Below are positions 42,590 through 50,523 of a stretch of 50,523 bases of DNA, piece by piece. The notes below the pieces were generated by a model that saw only the letters and a program-made list of their open reading frames with translations, had not been told where the DNA came from and did not search any database. This stretch comes from Blastococcus sp. (GTDB lineage Bacteria > Actinomycetota > Actinomycetes > Mycobacteriales > Geodermatophilaceae). Each line of letters starts with the position of its first letter. Position 1 is the first letter of the stretch. The stretch spans positions 1 to 50,523 of the forward strand of contig JAOPWH010000238.1 of assembly GCA_025965795.1 (NCBI GenBank). The letters run 5' to 3'. A program made the position numbers and the translations under genes.

Positions 42590-42874
42590 TCAGACCGGAA
42601 CGCTGCTCGCGGCCTTCTTCAGGTTCGAGCCGGCGGTCACCTTGACGGTGTTCGCCGCGGGGATGTCGATGGACTCGCCGGTCTGCGGGTTGCGACCGGT
42701 CCGCGCGGAACGCTGGGTGCGCTCGACGGTCAGCAGGCCGGAGACGGCGACCTTGTCACCGCGGGTGATCGCGTCGACCAGCTCCTCCTGCAGGCCGGTG
42801 AGGACCGAGTCGACGGTCGAGGCCGGGACGTCGGCGCGCTTGGCGATCGCGGAGACCAGTTCAGCCTTGTTCAT
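42590..42874 (-). CDS. HU-family DNA-binding protein
   Basis: 94 residues. The HU fold is clear: MNKAELVSAIAKRADVPAST followed by VDSVLTGLQEELVDAI, then the DNA-binding arm ARTGRNPQTGESIDIPAANT and VKVTAGSNLKKA. The long lysine-rich tail found in mycobacterial and Streptomyces HupB/HupS is absent, so this is the short HupA-like form. HU bends DNA and organises the nucleoid. The start has GAGAGG 5-6 nt upstream. A hairpin terminator follows the stop. Confidence 0.95.
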   Translation of the reverse strand: MNKAELVSAIAKRADVPASTVDSVLTGLQEELVDAITRGDKVAVSGLLTVERTQRSARTGRNPQTGESIDIPAANTVKVTAGSNLKKAASSVPV

Positions 42875-43193
42875 GGAGTTCCTCTCGTGTGTGCATGGCA
42901 GGTGCCTGGGCTCGGCTCGAGGCCGGCTCCTTCCCCGGACGCGGCTAGCGCCGGTGGGGAGCTCCCGGGGCCTCCGCGCGGGGCGCGAGCGGCTCGGGAG
43001 CATCCGATCCTCGGTGAGGCGGACCTCCGGCACCGTGCCATGCCGGGCCGGGGTCTGGCCAGTGGGGGTACCGGAGAACCCCGCAGAAGACACGTCGGTC
43101 ACACCCGTCCCAGCCCGTCGGCCGCCCTTCACGGGCCCGCGCAGAGCTTGCTGGGGGTGAGGGGAACGGGGTCCGTTCACTAGCGTGGGGGTC
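42875..43193. other. 319-bp divergent intergenic region
   Basis: Between the HU and aldo/keto reductase genes. No ORF with coding character. The right end holds the reductase -10 box; the rest probably contains the HU promoter and leader, but no clear -10/-35 pair was found. Confidence 0.5.
43181..43186 (+). promoter_or_regulatory. -10 box TAGCGT of the aldo/keto reductase gene
   Basis: TAGCGT, seven bases, then ATG at 43194. An in-frame GTG (43185) overlaps the box itself and is therefore unlikely as start. Confidence 0.45.
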
Positions 43194-44117
43194 ATGCCGC
43201 AGCTCCCGGGGACCGATCTGACCGTCAGCGACCTCTGCCTGGGCGCCAACGTCTTCGGCTGGACGGCGGACGAGGCGACGTCCTTCGCGATCCTGGACCG
43301 CTACGTGGACGCCACGCCCAGCACGGTCCAGCCGTTCGTGGACACCGCGGAGTCCTACGGGGACGGCGAGTCCGAACGCATCCTCGGCGCCTGGATGGCC
43401 GCCCGCGGGCAGCGCGACCGCATGGTGGTGGCAACCAAGGCATCGCGGGGCGAGAAGGCGCACCCCCTGGCGGCCGGGGAGATCCGCGCGGCGGCCGAGC
43501 GCTCGCTGCGCAACCTGCAGACCGACCGGATCGACGTCTACTACGCGCACCACGACGACGAGACGACGCCGCTGGAGGAGACGCTCACGGCGTTCGACGA
43601 GCTGGTGCGGGCCGGCAAGGTGCGCTACGTCGCGGCCTCGAACTACTCCGCGAAGCGGCTCACCGAGGCGCTGGACACCTCCGAGCGCGCCGGGGTGGCC
43701 CGGTACGCGGCGGTGCAGACCCACTACAACCTGATGGAGCGCGCCGCTTTCGAATCCGGGCTCCGGGACGTCGCGGCCGACCGTGGGCTCGGGGTGCTGC
43801 CCTACTTCGCGCTCGCCAAGGGTTTCCTGACCGGCAAGTACCGGCCGGGAGAGCAGATCGACTCGCCCCGGGCCAAAGGCGCGTCGGCGTACGCGGGGGA
43901 GAGGGGCGACCGCGTGCTGGCGGCGCTGGCGACGGTCGCCGGGGCTCACCAGGCGACGCTGCCCGCCGTCGCCCTGAGGTGGCTGGCCGACCAGTCGACG
44001 GTGACCGCGCCGATCGCCAGCGGCCGGTCGGTGGAGCAGTTGGCCGAGTTGCTGCCGATGCAGGACCTCGTGCTCACCGACGACCAGCGACAGCTGCTGA
44101 CCGACGCGTCGGCCTGA
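43194..44117 (+). CDS. aldo/keto reductase
   Basis: 307 residues, TIM barrel. The catalytic tetrad is visible: aspartate and tyrosine in VDTAESYGDGESE, lysine in VVATKASRG and histidine in VYYAHHDDE. The NADPH-binding end has VTAPIASGRSVEQLAELLP. The group with GESERILGAWM and NLMERAAFE resembles AKR families acting on sugars or aldehydes; the substrate is unknown. Convergent with the EAL gene, with 34 bp between the stops. Confidence 0.93.
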   Translation: MPQLPGTDLTVSDLCLGANVFGWTADEATSFAILDRYVDATPSTVQPFVDTAESYGDGESERILGAWMAARGQRDRMVVATKASRGEKAHPLAAGEIRAAAERSLRNLQTDRIDVYYAHHDDETTPLEETLTAFDELVRAGKVRYVAASNYSAKRLTEALDTSERAGVARYAAVQTHYNLMERAAFESGLRDVAADRGLGVLPYFALAKGFLTGKYRPGEQIDSPRAKGASAYAGERGDRVLAALATVAGAHQATLPAVALRWLADQSTVTAPIASGRSVEQLAELLPMQDLVLTDDQRQLLTDASA

Positions 44118-44151
44118 ACGGAGTCGCTCGACTGCGGAAACCGCCCACGAG

Positions 44152-45246
44152 CTACTCCGCAAGGGCTCCGGCGGCGAGGTCCTCGATGCGGAGCAGGCCG
44201 ACGACGGCGCCGGCCGGATCGGTGCAGACCACCGGGTCGAAGCGCTGGCCCGGGGGCCGGGTGAGCGCCCGCTGGAGGGTGTCGACGACGCTCGCGGACG
44301 GGTGCACCCGCAGCGACACGGGGGCGGTGTAGACCTCCCCGGTTCGCGGATCGGCGAGCAGCAGGCCGACCGGATCGCCCTCGTTGCCCAGCAGGACGGC
44401 AGGAGGGACGGCGGGAGGCTCGTCGCCGGCGTCCGCCTGGCGCACGGGCCGGAGCATGCCGGCGACGGTGTCGACCAGCCGGGCGCGCGCGACCTGGGCC
44501 CGGATCAATCGCTCGGTCTCCGGGGACAGCGGGGCGAAGCCCGGCGTGGGCCGGCCGAGCAGCCAGCCCTGGGCCAGCGGTACGCGGAGCCGCGCGCACG
44601 CAGCGAGCTCGGCGATGGTCTCGATCCCGTCGGCGAGCAGCCGGGCGTCGGTCCGCCCGGCGAACTCCGCGAGCATCTCGGCGAGGGCGGCGCGGACCGG
44701 ATCGGGATCGGCGTCGCTCACCAGGGCACGGTCCAGCGTGACCACCTGGGGTCGCAGGGCGGCGAGGTGGCGGAGTCCCGAGTAGCCGCTGCCGGCGTCG
44801 CCCAGGGCGATCAGCGCGCCGCGGCGCCGGAGCTCGTCACACCGGTCGCGCAGCACGTCGACGTCCTCGACGGGGGTCTGCTCGGTCAGCCCGACGACGA
44901 CGCGGCTCAGGTCGGGCCGGCTGTCCAGCGCGGCCCGTACCGGCTCGACCCCCAGTAGATGAGCGCTGAGGGTCACCGCGAGGAAGGTGTCCGCCGGCAG
45001 TGACGGGACGACGGCGAGTGCCTTGTGGACGGCGAGGGCCTCGAGCTCGGCAGAGAGCCCGGCCTCCGCGGCGGCGGCGAACCAGACATCGGGACCCGCG
45101 GTGCCCGGGAAGCGGGCCAGCGCCGCGTACCCCGCGATGGCGGCGCCGGCGAGGTCGACGATCGGCTGGAAGACGATCGTCAGGTCGTCGGGATCGGACA
45201 GCAGAGGACGACAGTCCGGAAGTCCCATCGTCGCCAGGCCCAGCAT
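44152..45246 (-). CDS. degenerate EAL-domain protein with C-terminal CBS-like part
   Basis: 364 residues. The EAL fold is evident (about 20-245; TIVFQPIVDLAGAAIAGYAA at the start, AQGWLLGRPTP at the end), but catalytic residues are replaced: E of the EAL triplet is A41 (GYAAL), the asparagine of VNLS is T92 (VTLS), DDFG reads GDAG (149-152), the lysine of LKxDR is T170 (VVTLDR), and E of AEGxE is D206 (ADGIE). Only E122 (LTE) and D150 remain. It therefore cannot hydrolyse c-di-GMP and may bind it or a protein instead. A C-terminal part (about 285-360; VVGLLRIEDLAAG) resembles a CBS-type module. ATG with AAGGA close by; an ATG 18 bases downstream is an alternative. Divergent from the SpoIIE phosphatase. 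Confidence 0.88.
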   Translation of the reverse strand: MLGLATMGLPDCRPLLSDPDDLTIVFQPIVDLAGAAIAGYAALARFPGTAGPDVWFAAAAEAGLSAELEALAVHKALAVVPSLPADTFLAVTLSAHLLGVEPVRAALDSRPDLSRVVVGLTEQTPVEDVDVLRDRCDELRRRGALIALGDAGSGYSGLRHLAALRPQVVTLDRALVSDADPDPVRAALAEMLAEFAGRTDARLLADGIETIAELAACARLRVPLAQGWLLGRPTPGFAPLSPETERLIRAQVARARLVDTVAGMLRPVRQADAGDEPPAVPPAVLLGNEGDPVGLLLADPRTGEVYTAPVSLRVHPSASVVDTLQRALTRPPGQRFDPVVCTDPAGAVVGLLRIEDLAAGALAE

Positions 45247-45434
45247 GTCCTTCTCATCGGTCCGAGCACGACCGGCCTTGAATCGGCGTAGAGCCGCCTC
45301 CCCCGCGGGGGGTGGAGACCGACACGACCGGGTGGGCCGGAGGAGGACGATGGCCGGAAGGCGGCGCGCTCCGTGTCAGCATGTGCGGGGCCGAGGCCCC
45401 GTCCGGGGCGGATCGCACAGTCAGAGGAGGTCGG
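45247..45434. other. divergent intergenic region, EAL protein / SpoIIE phosphatase
   Basis: No ORF with coding character beyond an upstream extension of the phosphatase frame. Presumably holds both promoters. No clear -10 box or palindrome was identified. Confidence 0.4.
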
Positions 45435-48269
45435 GTGCCGGCATCAGAGGGGCGGCTGCCGACCAGCCACGACGTGCTGCACGACCCGCACCGGGTGGCA
45501 GCCGCGCGTCGACTGATCGTGGAGGTCGCCGGGCCGGCCGCCTTCGACCGCCTCTCGTCGCTCGCCGCGCGGCTGCTCGGCGCAGGCCACGCGAAGGTCA
45601 CCATCTTCACCGACCAGGACACCGTGGTCGGGGGCTACGGGCTCCCCCCGGGCGTCGTCGGCGGCCCTGCACTCCTGACCGGTGCACTGTCGGGCATCGT
45701 CGTGACGGAGCGGCGCCCGCTGAGCATCGCGCAGGCGCGCGACGACAGCCGGGTCGCCGAACTCCCCGCCGTCACCTCCGGACAGGTGCAGTCCTACCTC
45801 GGTGTCCCGCTGGTCGCCGACTCCGGGCACGTCGTCGGCGCCCTCGCCGTCTACGACTCCGAACCCCGTTCGTGGACCGACGACGCCGCCCAGTTGCTGG
45901 ACCAGTTGGGGGCCTCGGTCGTGGCCGAGCTCGAGCTCTCCGCCGCCCGTTCGGCGATCGGCAGCTCGCTGGCGCGGCTCGACGTCGCCCTGGAGGCCAG
46001 TTCCGTCGGCATCTGGGAGGTCGACCTGCAGCGCGGGGTCATCGACTGGGACGAGCGGTGCGCGGCCATCTTCGGGCGGGACAGTGCGGCCACCATCTCC
46101 ATGGACGAGCTCTTCGCCCAGCACGTCCACCCGGAGGACCAGGCCGCCGCCCAGGCGGCCATGCAGGCCGCGATCGAGCAGCGGGCCCAGTACACCGTGG
46201 AGCTGCGCACCTTCCGGTTCGGTGAGGTGCGGTGGACGGTGTCCCGTGGTCGGGTCCTCGTCGATCAGGCGGGTGAGCCGGAGCGCATCCTCGGCACGGT
46301 CCTCGACGTCACCGACGCCCGCCAGGAGGCCGAAGCGCGGTTGTCGGCCATGCACCGGGCCGCGGCGATCGCCGAGGTGGCGGCCGAGGCCGCCAACGCG
46401 GCGCGGATCGAGCAGCTCGCCGACATCACGCTGCGCGGGGCCGAGGTGCTCGGGGCCGACTCCGGCGGCGTCGCCGTGTTCGATCCGGTCGACGGGACCC
46501 TTCGCGTCTACCTGGGCCGCCGTCTGATGCACGCCGTCGAGGCCGAGACGCACGAAGAGGTGCCGTTGGGCGGCGTCCCGATCGAGCTGGACGACTCGCT
46601 GCCGACGCAGTACACGGCGCGCACCGGCGAGCGGGTTCTGCTCCCCAACGCGGAGGAGGCCGCCGCGCGGTTCCCCGCGATGGCGCAGATCACCGAGATC
46701 CTCGGCGTCCATGCGCTGGCCTCGGTGCCGCTGCGGGTGGAGGACAACCTGCTGGGCAGCTTCGTGGCCACCTGGCGGACCGATCACGAGTTCGCCCAGG
46801 AGGACGTCGAACTGCTCGACGGCCTCACCGCGCAGATCGCCCTGAGCATCTCCCGCCTGCAGGCCGACGCGCAGCGGGCTGCGGCCGTCGCCGCGATGGT
46901 CGACGCCAATCGTCAGGTGCAGCTGCTGGCCGATGCGGGGCGGGTGCTCTCGGGCACCCTCGAGATCGACCAGCAGATCGAGCAGCTTGCCGAGATCGTC
47001 GTTCCGACCCTCGGCGACTGGTGCTGGCTCGTGGTCACCGACGAGCAGGGCCGGCTCTACGACCTGGCCTCCTCCCATCGCGACCCGGCACGACGGGAGG
47101 AGGTGGAGGCCTACGTCCGGTCGATGGTGACGACGATGAGCGACGAGGCCGGAGCCCGGGTGGTCACGGCAACCGGCCGGCCGATGGTCATGCCGTTCGT
47201 GGATCCCGACCACGTCCTCCGCGCACTGCCCGACCCCGAGGTGCGCGAGCAGCTGACCCGGCTCTCCGTCTCCTCCGGCGTCGTCGTCCCCCTGGTGGCC
47301 CGTGGGCAGACCCTCGGTGCGCTGGGCCTGTTCAACGGCGACGGCCGTGCCCCGCTCACCCAGGCCGAGATCGAGACCGCCCTGGAGATCGGCCGGCGCG
47401 CCGGCCTGGCCCTGCACCACGCGAGGCTGTTCCTCCAGCAGCGCGACCTCGCGGTCGCCCTGCAGCGCAGCATGCTCACCGAGCCTCCGCAGCCCGACCA
47501 CTCGCAGATCGTCGTCCGGTACGTGCCCGCTGCCGCGGGAGCCGAGATCGGCGGCGACTGGTACGACGCCTTCCTGCAGGAAGGGGGGGCGACGATGGTC
47601 GCGATCGGCGACGTCGTCGGCCACGACACCCGCGCCGCCGCGGCCATGGGTCAGGTCCGCGGGCTCCTGCGCGGGATCGGGTACTCCAGCGGCGGCTCCC
47701 CGGCCGAGGTGCTCACCGGCCTCGACCGCGCCGTCCAGGGCCTGGCGCTGGACACGATGGCCACGGCCCTGGTCGCCCGCCTCGAGCAGGACGACGCCGA
47801 CCTCCGCGCGGGGCACACCCGGCTGCGGTTCTCCAGCGCCGGGCATCCGCCGCCGGTGGTGCTGACCGCCGACGGCAAGGCGTACCTGCTCGACGAGGAG
47901 CCGCCCGAACTGCTGCTCGGCGTCTCCCCGGACAGCGAGCGACGCGAGCACGTGGCGGTCCTCGACCGGGGCGCCACGGTGCTGCTCTACACCGACGGCC
48001 TCGTCGAGCGGCGCGACCGGGACATCGACGCGGGTATCGCCGAGCTGGTCACGGTCCTGCAGGACTGCGTCGGTCTCACGCTGGACGAGCTGTGCGACCG
48101 GGTGCTGGAGCGGCTGTTCCTCCCCGACGCCGAGGACGACGTCGCGATCCTCGCCCTGCGGCTCTTCCCGCCGGACGAGCCCCGGCCGCCGGAAGCCGGT
48201 CCGCAGCGCGTCCCGGCCACCGTCGAGCCGGCCCCGGAGGTCCGGCCGGAGGCCGAGACCGACCGCTGA
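45435..48269 (+). CDS. GAF-PAS-GAF-GAF-SpoIIE protein phosphatase
   Basis: 944 residues from a GTG with AGAGGAGG 4 nt upstream. Order: GAF (about 20-170; VQSYLGVPLVADSGHVVGAL), PAS (about 180-295; EASSVGIWEVDLQRGVIDWD, VHPEDQAAA, ILGTVLDVTD), GAF (about 310-480; VHALASVPLRVEDNLLGSF), a third GAF (about 490-660; GVVVPLVARGQTLGALGLF) and a PP2C-type SpoIIE domain (about 685-885) with metal-binding aspartates in AEIGGDWYDAF, IGDVVGHD, LLYTDGLVERRD and DDVAILAL. This is the layout of RsbU/RsbP-like phosphatases that dephosphorylate anti-anti-sigma factors in the general stress cascade. There is no membrane segment, so sensing is probably cytosolic. No STAS or RsbW gene lies nearby. Confidence 0.94.
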   Translation: MPASEGRLPTSHDVLHDPHRVAAARRLIVEVAGPAAFDRLSSLAARLLGAGHAKVTIFTDQDTVVGGYGLPPGVVGGPALLTGALSGIVVTERRPLSIAQARDDSRVAELPAVTSGQVQSYLGVPLVADSGHVVGALAVYDSEPRSWTDDAAQLLDQLGASVVAELELSAARSAIGSSLARLDVALEASSVGIWEVDLQRGVIDWDERCAAIFGRDSAATISMDELFAQHVHPEDQAAAQAAMQAAIEQRAQYTVELRTFRFGEVRWTVSRGRVLVDQAGEPERILGTVLDVTDARQEAEARLSAMHRAAAIAEVAAEAANAARIEQLADITLRGAEVLGADSGGVAVFDPVDGTLRVYLGRRLMHAVEAETHEEVPLGGVPIELDDSLPTQYTARTGERVLLPNAEEAAARFPAMAQITEILGVHALASVPLRVEDNLLGSFVATWRTDHEFAQEDVELLDGLTAQIALSISRLQADAQRAAAVAAMVDANRQVQLLADAGRVLSGTLEIDQQIEQLAEIVVPTLGDWCWLVVTDEQGRLYDLASSHRDPARREEVEAYVRSMVTTMSDEAGARVVTATGRPMVMPFVDPDHVLRALPDPEVREQLTRLSVSSGVVVPLVARGQTLGALGLFNGDGRAPLTQAEIETALEIGRRAGLALHHARLFLQQRDLAVALQRSMLTEPPQPDHSQIVVRYVPAAAGAEIGGDWYDAFLQEGGATMVAIGDVVGHDTRAAAAMGQVRGLLRGIGYSSGGSPAEVLTGLDRAVQGLALDTMATALVARLEQDDADLRAGHTRLRFSSAGHPPPVVLTADGKAYLLDEEPPELLLGVSPDSERREHVAVLDRGATVLLYTDGLVERRDRDIDAGIAELVTVLQDCVGLTLDELCDRVLERLFLPDAEDDVAILALRLFPPDEPRPPEAGPQRVPATVEPAPEVRPEAETDR

Positions 48270-48271
48270 AC

Positions 48272-48961
48272 TCAGTCGCCCCTGCGGCGTCGCCGGCCGA
48301 GCCGGTCCCGGGCGCGCAGCGGCAGGTCGACGGCGACAGGCGCCTCCCACCCCCGCCACACCGACAGCACGCGCAGGGCGGCGACCAGCGTGATCACCGC
48401 TGCCGCGACAGGCAGCGGGGCGAGCCCGAGCGGCCCGGCGAGGATCGTCAGAGCCGCGGCACCGATGAGCGCGGCGACGGCGTTGTACGGGCCCGGCTGG
48501 ACGATCTCGGCGCGCTGTGCGAGGAGCACGTCGCGGATCAGCGCCCCGCCCACTGCCGTGACCGTGCCGACGAACACGACTGACGCGCTCGGCAGCCCGG
48601 CCAGTTCCGCCTTCTGGGCGCCGATGACGGTGAAGAACCCGAGGGTGACCGCGTCCAGCACCACCAGGAGGGCGGTGAGCCGGGACAGCCAGCCGGAGAA
48701 GAAGAACGTGACGCCCGCGGTGATGGCGACCGTGGGCAGGTAGGCCTGGTTGGTGAGCGCCACCGGCGGCCCGTCGGCCAGGAGGACGTCGCGGATGAGG
48801 CCGCCGCCCAGACCGCCGCCGACGGCCAGGATCAGCACCCCGGAGACGGCGAACCCCTCACGGGCCGCGAGCAGGCCGCCGGTCAGCGCGCCGATGACGA
48901 TGGCGGCGAGGTCGACGGCCGCGGGTACCCGCAGCGCTTCCGCCGCGGCGAGGATCTCCAC
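48272..48961 (-). CDS. trimeric intracellular cation (TRIC) channel family protein
   Basis: 229 residues, about seven membrane helices in two repeats of three plus one. The glycine-rich GGGLGGGLIRDVLLADGPP and VGGALIRDVLLAQ motifs that end each repeat are the hallmark of UPF0126, now known as prokaryotic TRIC-type potassium channels. A basic cytosolic tail (RARDRLGRRRRRGD) follows. The start is GTG with GGGGAG about 11 nt upstream. Convergent with the SpoIIE phosphatase gene with 2 bp between the stops. Confidence 0.93.
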   Translation of the reverse strand: MEILAAAEALRVPAAVDLAAIVIGALTGGLLAAREGFAVSGVLILAVGGGLGGGLIRDVLLADGPPVALTNQAYLPTVAITAGVTFFFSGWLSRLTALLVVLDAVTLGFFTVIGAQKAELAGLPSASVVFVGTVTAVGGALIRDVLLAQRAEIVQPGPYNAVAALIGAAALTILAGPLGLAPLPVAAAVITLVAALRVLSVWRGWEAPVAVDLPLRARDRLGRRRRRGD

Positions 48962-48995
48962 GAACGGCGATTCTCCCCTGGTGTGGTGATGGAGC

Positions 48996-49053
48996 GGCCC
49001 CCCGTGCGGGGCCCCGCCGCCGGCAGGCGAGCGGTGGGGGGCGCGGGGGTCCT
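48996..49053 (-). terminator. GC-rich hairpin terminator after the acyl-CoA oxidase gene
   Basis: CCCCCGTGC pairs with GCGCGGGGG around a GC-rich loop. On the minus strand AAGGACCCCC begins at the oxidase stop codon, as after the HU gene. Confidence 0.6.
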
Positions 49054-49054
49054 T

Positions 49055-50523
49055 CTACTGGGCCGGCGCCACCTCGAGGTCCGTCGCGCTGTCGCCGGGG
49101 GCCTGGTCGCCCTCGGCCTCGGCGCGCACCTCGGCGTCCCGGGCGGCCATCGCCTCCTGACGGGCGGGCTCCTCCTCGAGGATGGCCGCCGCCTTCCACC
49201 CGGCGGGAATGCCGAAGGCGTCGACCAGCGTGATCAGATGCGGGCGCAGCACCTTGAGCAGGTGGTTCACCGTGCCGGTCAGCAACTTCGCGCGGGACGC
49301 CGTCAGCTGGCCGTGCTCGAGGAACCAGCCCTTGTCGGCCTCGATCGTCGACAGCGCGTACAGGTCGCAGAGGGTGTCGAGGAGCTGCCGGGCGGCCGGG
49401 TCGGTGGCGCGGTCCACCCCGGCGACGAACGCCTCCAGCACGATGCGGTCGATGTGCGTCTGCGCCGTCTTGAGCACGTGGTCCTGGACGTCGTTGAACA
49501 TGTCGAAGGGCGCCATGCCCTCCGTCGTCGAGTTCTTCCGCAGCCGGCGGATCGCCCCCTCCAGCGCGTGCTTCTCGCGGAACTCGAACATCTTCAGCTG
49601 CCAGCCGCGCTCGAGCATCGGCACCTCGTCGTCCCGGCCCGGCACCGCGTCGACCAGCCGCTGGATGAGCGCGCGTGCCGCCGTCCGTTCCAGCACCGTC
49701 TCGCGGACCATGTCGGCGATGAACCCGACCTTGCCCCAGCCCTCGAGCGAGCCGAACGTGTCGCGGTAGCCGGTGAGCAGCCCCTTGGCGACCAGCTGCA
49801 GCAGCACCGTGTTGTCGCCCTCGAAGGTGGTGAACACGTCGGTGTCGGCCTTGAGGTGCGGCAGCCGGTTCTCCTGCAGGTAGCCGGCGCCGCCGCACGC
49901 CTCCCGGCACATCTGGATGGTGCGGGTGGCGTGCCACGTCTGCGCGGCCTTGAGTCCCGCGGCGCGGGACTCCAGCTCACGCTGCTTGGCCTCGTCGATC
50001 TCCTCGCCGTCCCGATGCACCGCCGTCTGGACGTCGTGCATCGTGCTGACCAGCTCGCCCTGGGCGAAGTGCAGCGCGTAGGTCTGGGCCAGTGCCGGCA
50101 GCAGTTTGCGCTGGTGGACCAGGTAGTCGTTGATGACGATCTCGCGGTCGTCGCCCGGGGCGGCGAACTGGCGGCGCACGTCGCCGTAGCGGACGGCGAT
50201 GTCGAGGGCCAGCTTGGTGGCCGACGACGCCGAGCCGCCGACGCTGACCCGGCCCCGGACGAGGGTGCCGAGCATGGTGAAGAAGCGACGGGTCTCGTTC
50301 TCGATCGAGCTGGTGTAGGTGCCGTCGGCAGCGACCTGGCCGTACCGGTCGAGCAGCATGTCGCGCGGGACCTTCACGTGATCGAAGGACAGCCGGCCGT
50401 TGTCCACGCCGTTGAGGCCCGCCTTGGCACCGTCGTCGCCGATGGTCACGCCCGGGCACGGGGTGCCGTCCTCGGTGCGGATCGGCACCAGCCAGGCGTG
50501 CACCCCGTGGTTCTTGCCCTGGG
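49055..50523 (-). CDS. acyl-CoA oxidase/dehydrogenase, 5' end outside window
   Basis: 489 residues are visible; the frame stays open through the edge (QGKNHGVHAWLVPIRTEDG), so the N-terminal domain lies outside. The middle part has the acyl-CoA oxidase pattern: PGVTIGDDGAKAGLNGVDNG, FDHVKVPRDMLLDRYG and RGRVSVGGSASSATKLALDI, then MCREACGGAGYLQENRLPHL followed by DVFTTFEGDNTVLLQLVAKG, the FAD-binding and catalytic-glutamate segment. The C-terminal ACOX-type domain (about 200 residues) distinguishes it from ordinary acyl-CoA dehydrogenases. It catalyses alpha,beta-desaturation of acyl-CoA in beta-oxidation, passing electrons to oxygen. The last residues (EGDQAPGDSATDLEVAPAQ) are a flexible tail. 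Confidence 0.93.
   Translation of the reverse strand, partial: QGKNHGVHAWLVPIRTEDGTPCPGVTIGDDGAKAGLNGVDNGRLSFDHVKVPRDMLLDRYGQVAADGTYTSSIENETRRFFTMLGTLVRGRVSVGGSASSATKLALDIAVRYGDVRRQFAAPGDDREIVINDYLVHQRKLLPALAQTYALHFAQGELVSTMHDVQTAVHRDGEEIDEAKQRELESRAAGLKAAQTWHATRTIQMCREACGGAGYLQENRLPHLKADTDVFTTFEGDNTVLLQLVAKGLLTGYRDTFGSLEGWGKVGFIADMVRETVLERTAARALIQRLVDAVPGRDDEVPMLERGWQLKMFEFREKHALEGAIRRLRKNSTTEGMAPFDMFNDVQDHVLKTAQTHIDRIVLEAFVAGVDRATDPAARQLLDTLCDLYALSTIEADKGWFLEHGQLTASRAKLLTGTVNHLLKVLRPHLITLVDAFGIPAGWKAAAILEEEPARQEAMAARDAEVRAEAEGDQAPGDSATDLEVAPAQ

Noticed and set aside
42887-43183. 98-codon plus-strand ORF in the gap between HU and the aldo/keto reductase
   Set aside because: Starts within the HU leader with no ribosome site, poor coding character and no recognisable sequence.
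45444-48359. 971-codon minus-strand open frame opposite the SpoIIE phosphatase
   Set aside because: Antisense shadow: every domain motif of GAF, PAS and SpoIIE lies on the plus strand.

Overview
The window is high-GC actinobacterial chromosome (GC well above 70%, strong G/C third-position bias, many GTG starts, frequent 4-bp ATGA/GTGA gene overlaps). The bacterial proteasome activator Bpa, a GuaB1-type GMP reductase, a FolP2-type paralogue, a SigL-like ECF sigma factor and several start codons placed 6-7 nt after a TAnnnT -10 box point to Actinobacteria, most likely Geodermatophilaceae (Blastococcus/Geodermatophilus/Modestobacter). The family-level call is inference. No rRNA, tRNA, CRISPR or insertion sequence was seen.

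Layout. 0-5 kb: an edge-truncated HopA1-like gene, a SAM methyltransferase, a TipAL-like MerR regulator with a palindromic operator, a lipoprotein, a GDT1-family transporter, and an MFS gene whose apparent native start runs into a stop after four codons. 5.2-6.0 kb: a decayed patch with the wreck of an AraC regulator abutting the 3' remnant of a VOC gene. 5.9-13 kb: a YczE-like membrane protein, larC, and two translationally coupled GGDEF proteins, the second of which is a TPR-GGDEF-LarB fusion. This is the most unusual object in the window: it ties c-di-GMP signalling to nickel-pincer cofactor synthesis, although its LarB domain seems to lack the catalytic cysteine. 13-14 kb: pheA. 14-17 kb: an MMPL transporter and GroES. 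17-26.2 kb: a six-gene minus-strand operon (ACMSD-like amidohydrolase, NCS2 permease, CoxL-type molybdenum hydroxylase large subunit without its partners, PucR regulator, LVIVD propeller protein, alpha/beta hydrolase), probably for catabolism of an N-heterocycle.

26.4-32.7 kb is conserved core: metallopeptidase, guaB1, serS, two HAD phosphatases and bpa, with a VapBC module and a perfect 30-bp palindrome inserted between guaB1 and serS. 32.9-34.2 kb: a SigL-like sigma/anti-sigma pair with a matching promoter, followed by a lipoprotein stub. 34.2-42.5 kb: metabolic genes (quinone oxidoreductase, CoA ligase, thioesterase, VOC protein, FolP2, MaoC hydratase, serine hydrolase) and a hemerythrin-like protein lacking one ligand helix. 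42.6-50.5 kb: HU, aldo/keto reductase, an EAL protein with nearly all catalytic residues replaced, divergent from a GAF/PAS/SpoIIE phosphatase, a TRIC-type channel and an edge-truncated acyl-CoA oxidase.

Together, pheA, the metallopeptidase and serS look like an ancestral neighbourhood opened by accessory DNA (about 14-26 kb). Cyclic-di-GMP-type domains appear at both ends of the window: two GGDEF proteins with intact motifs, one dead EAL.
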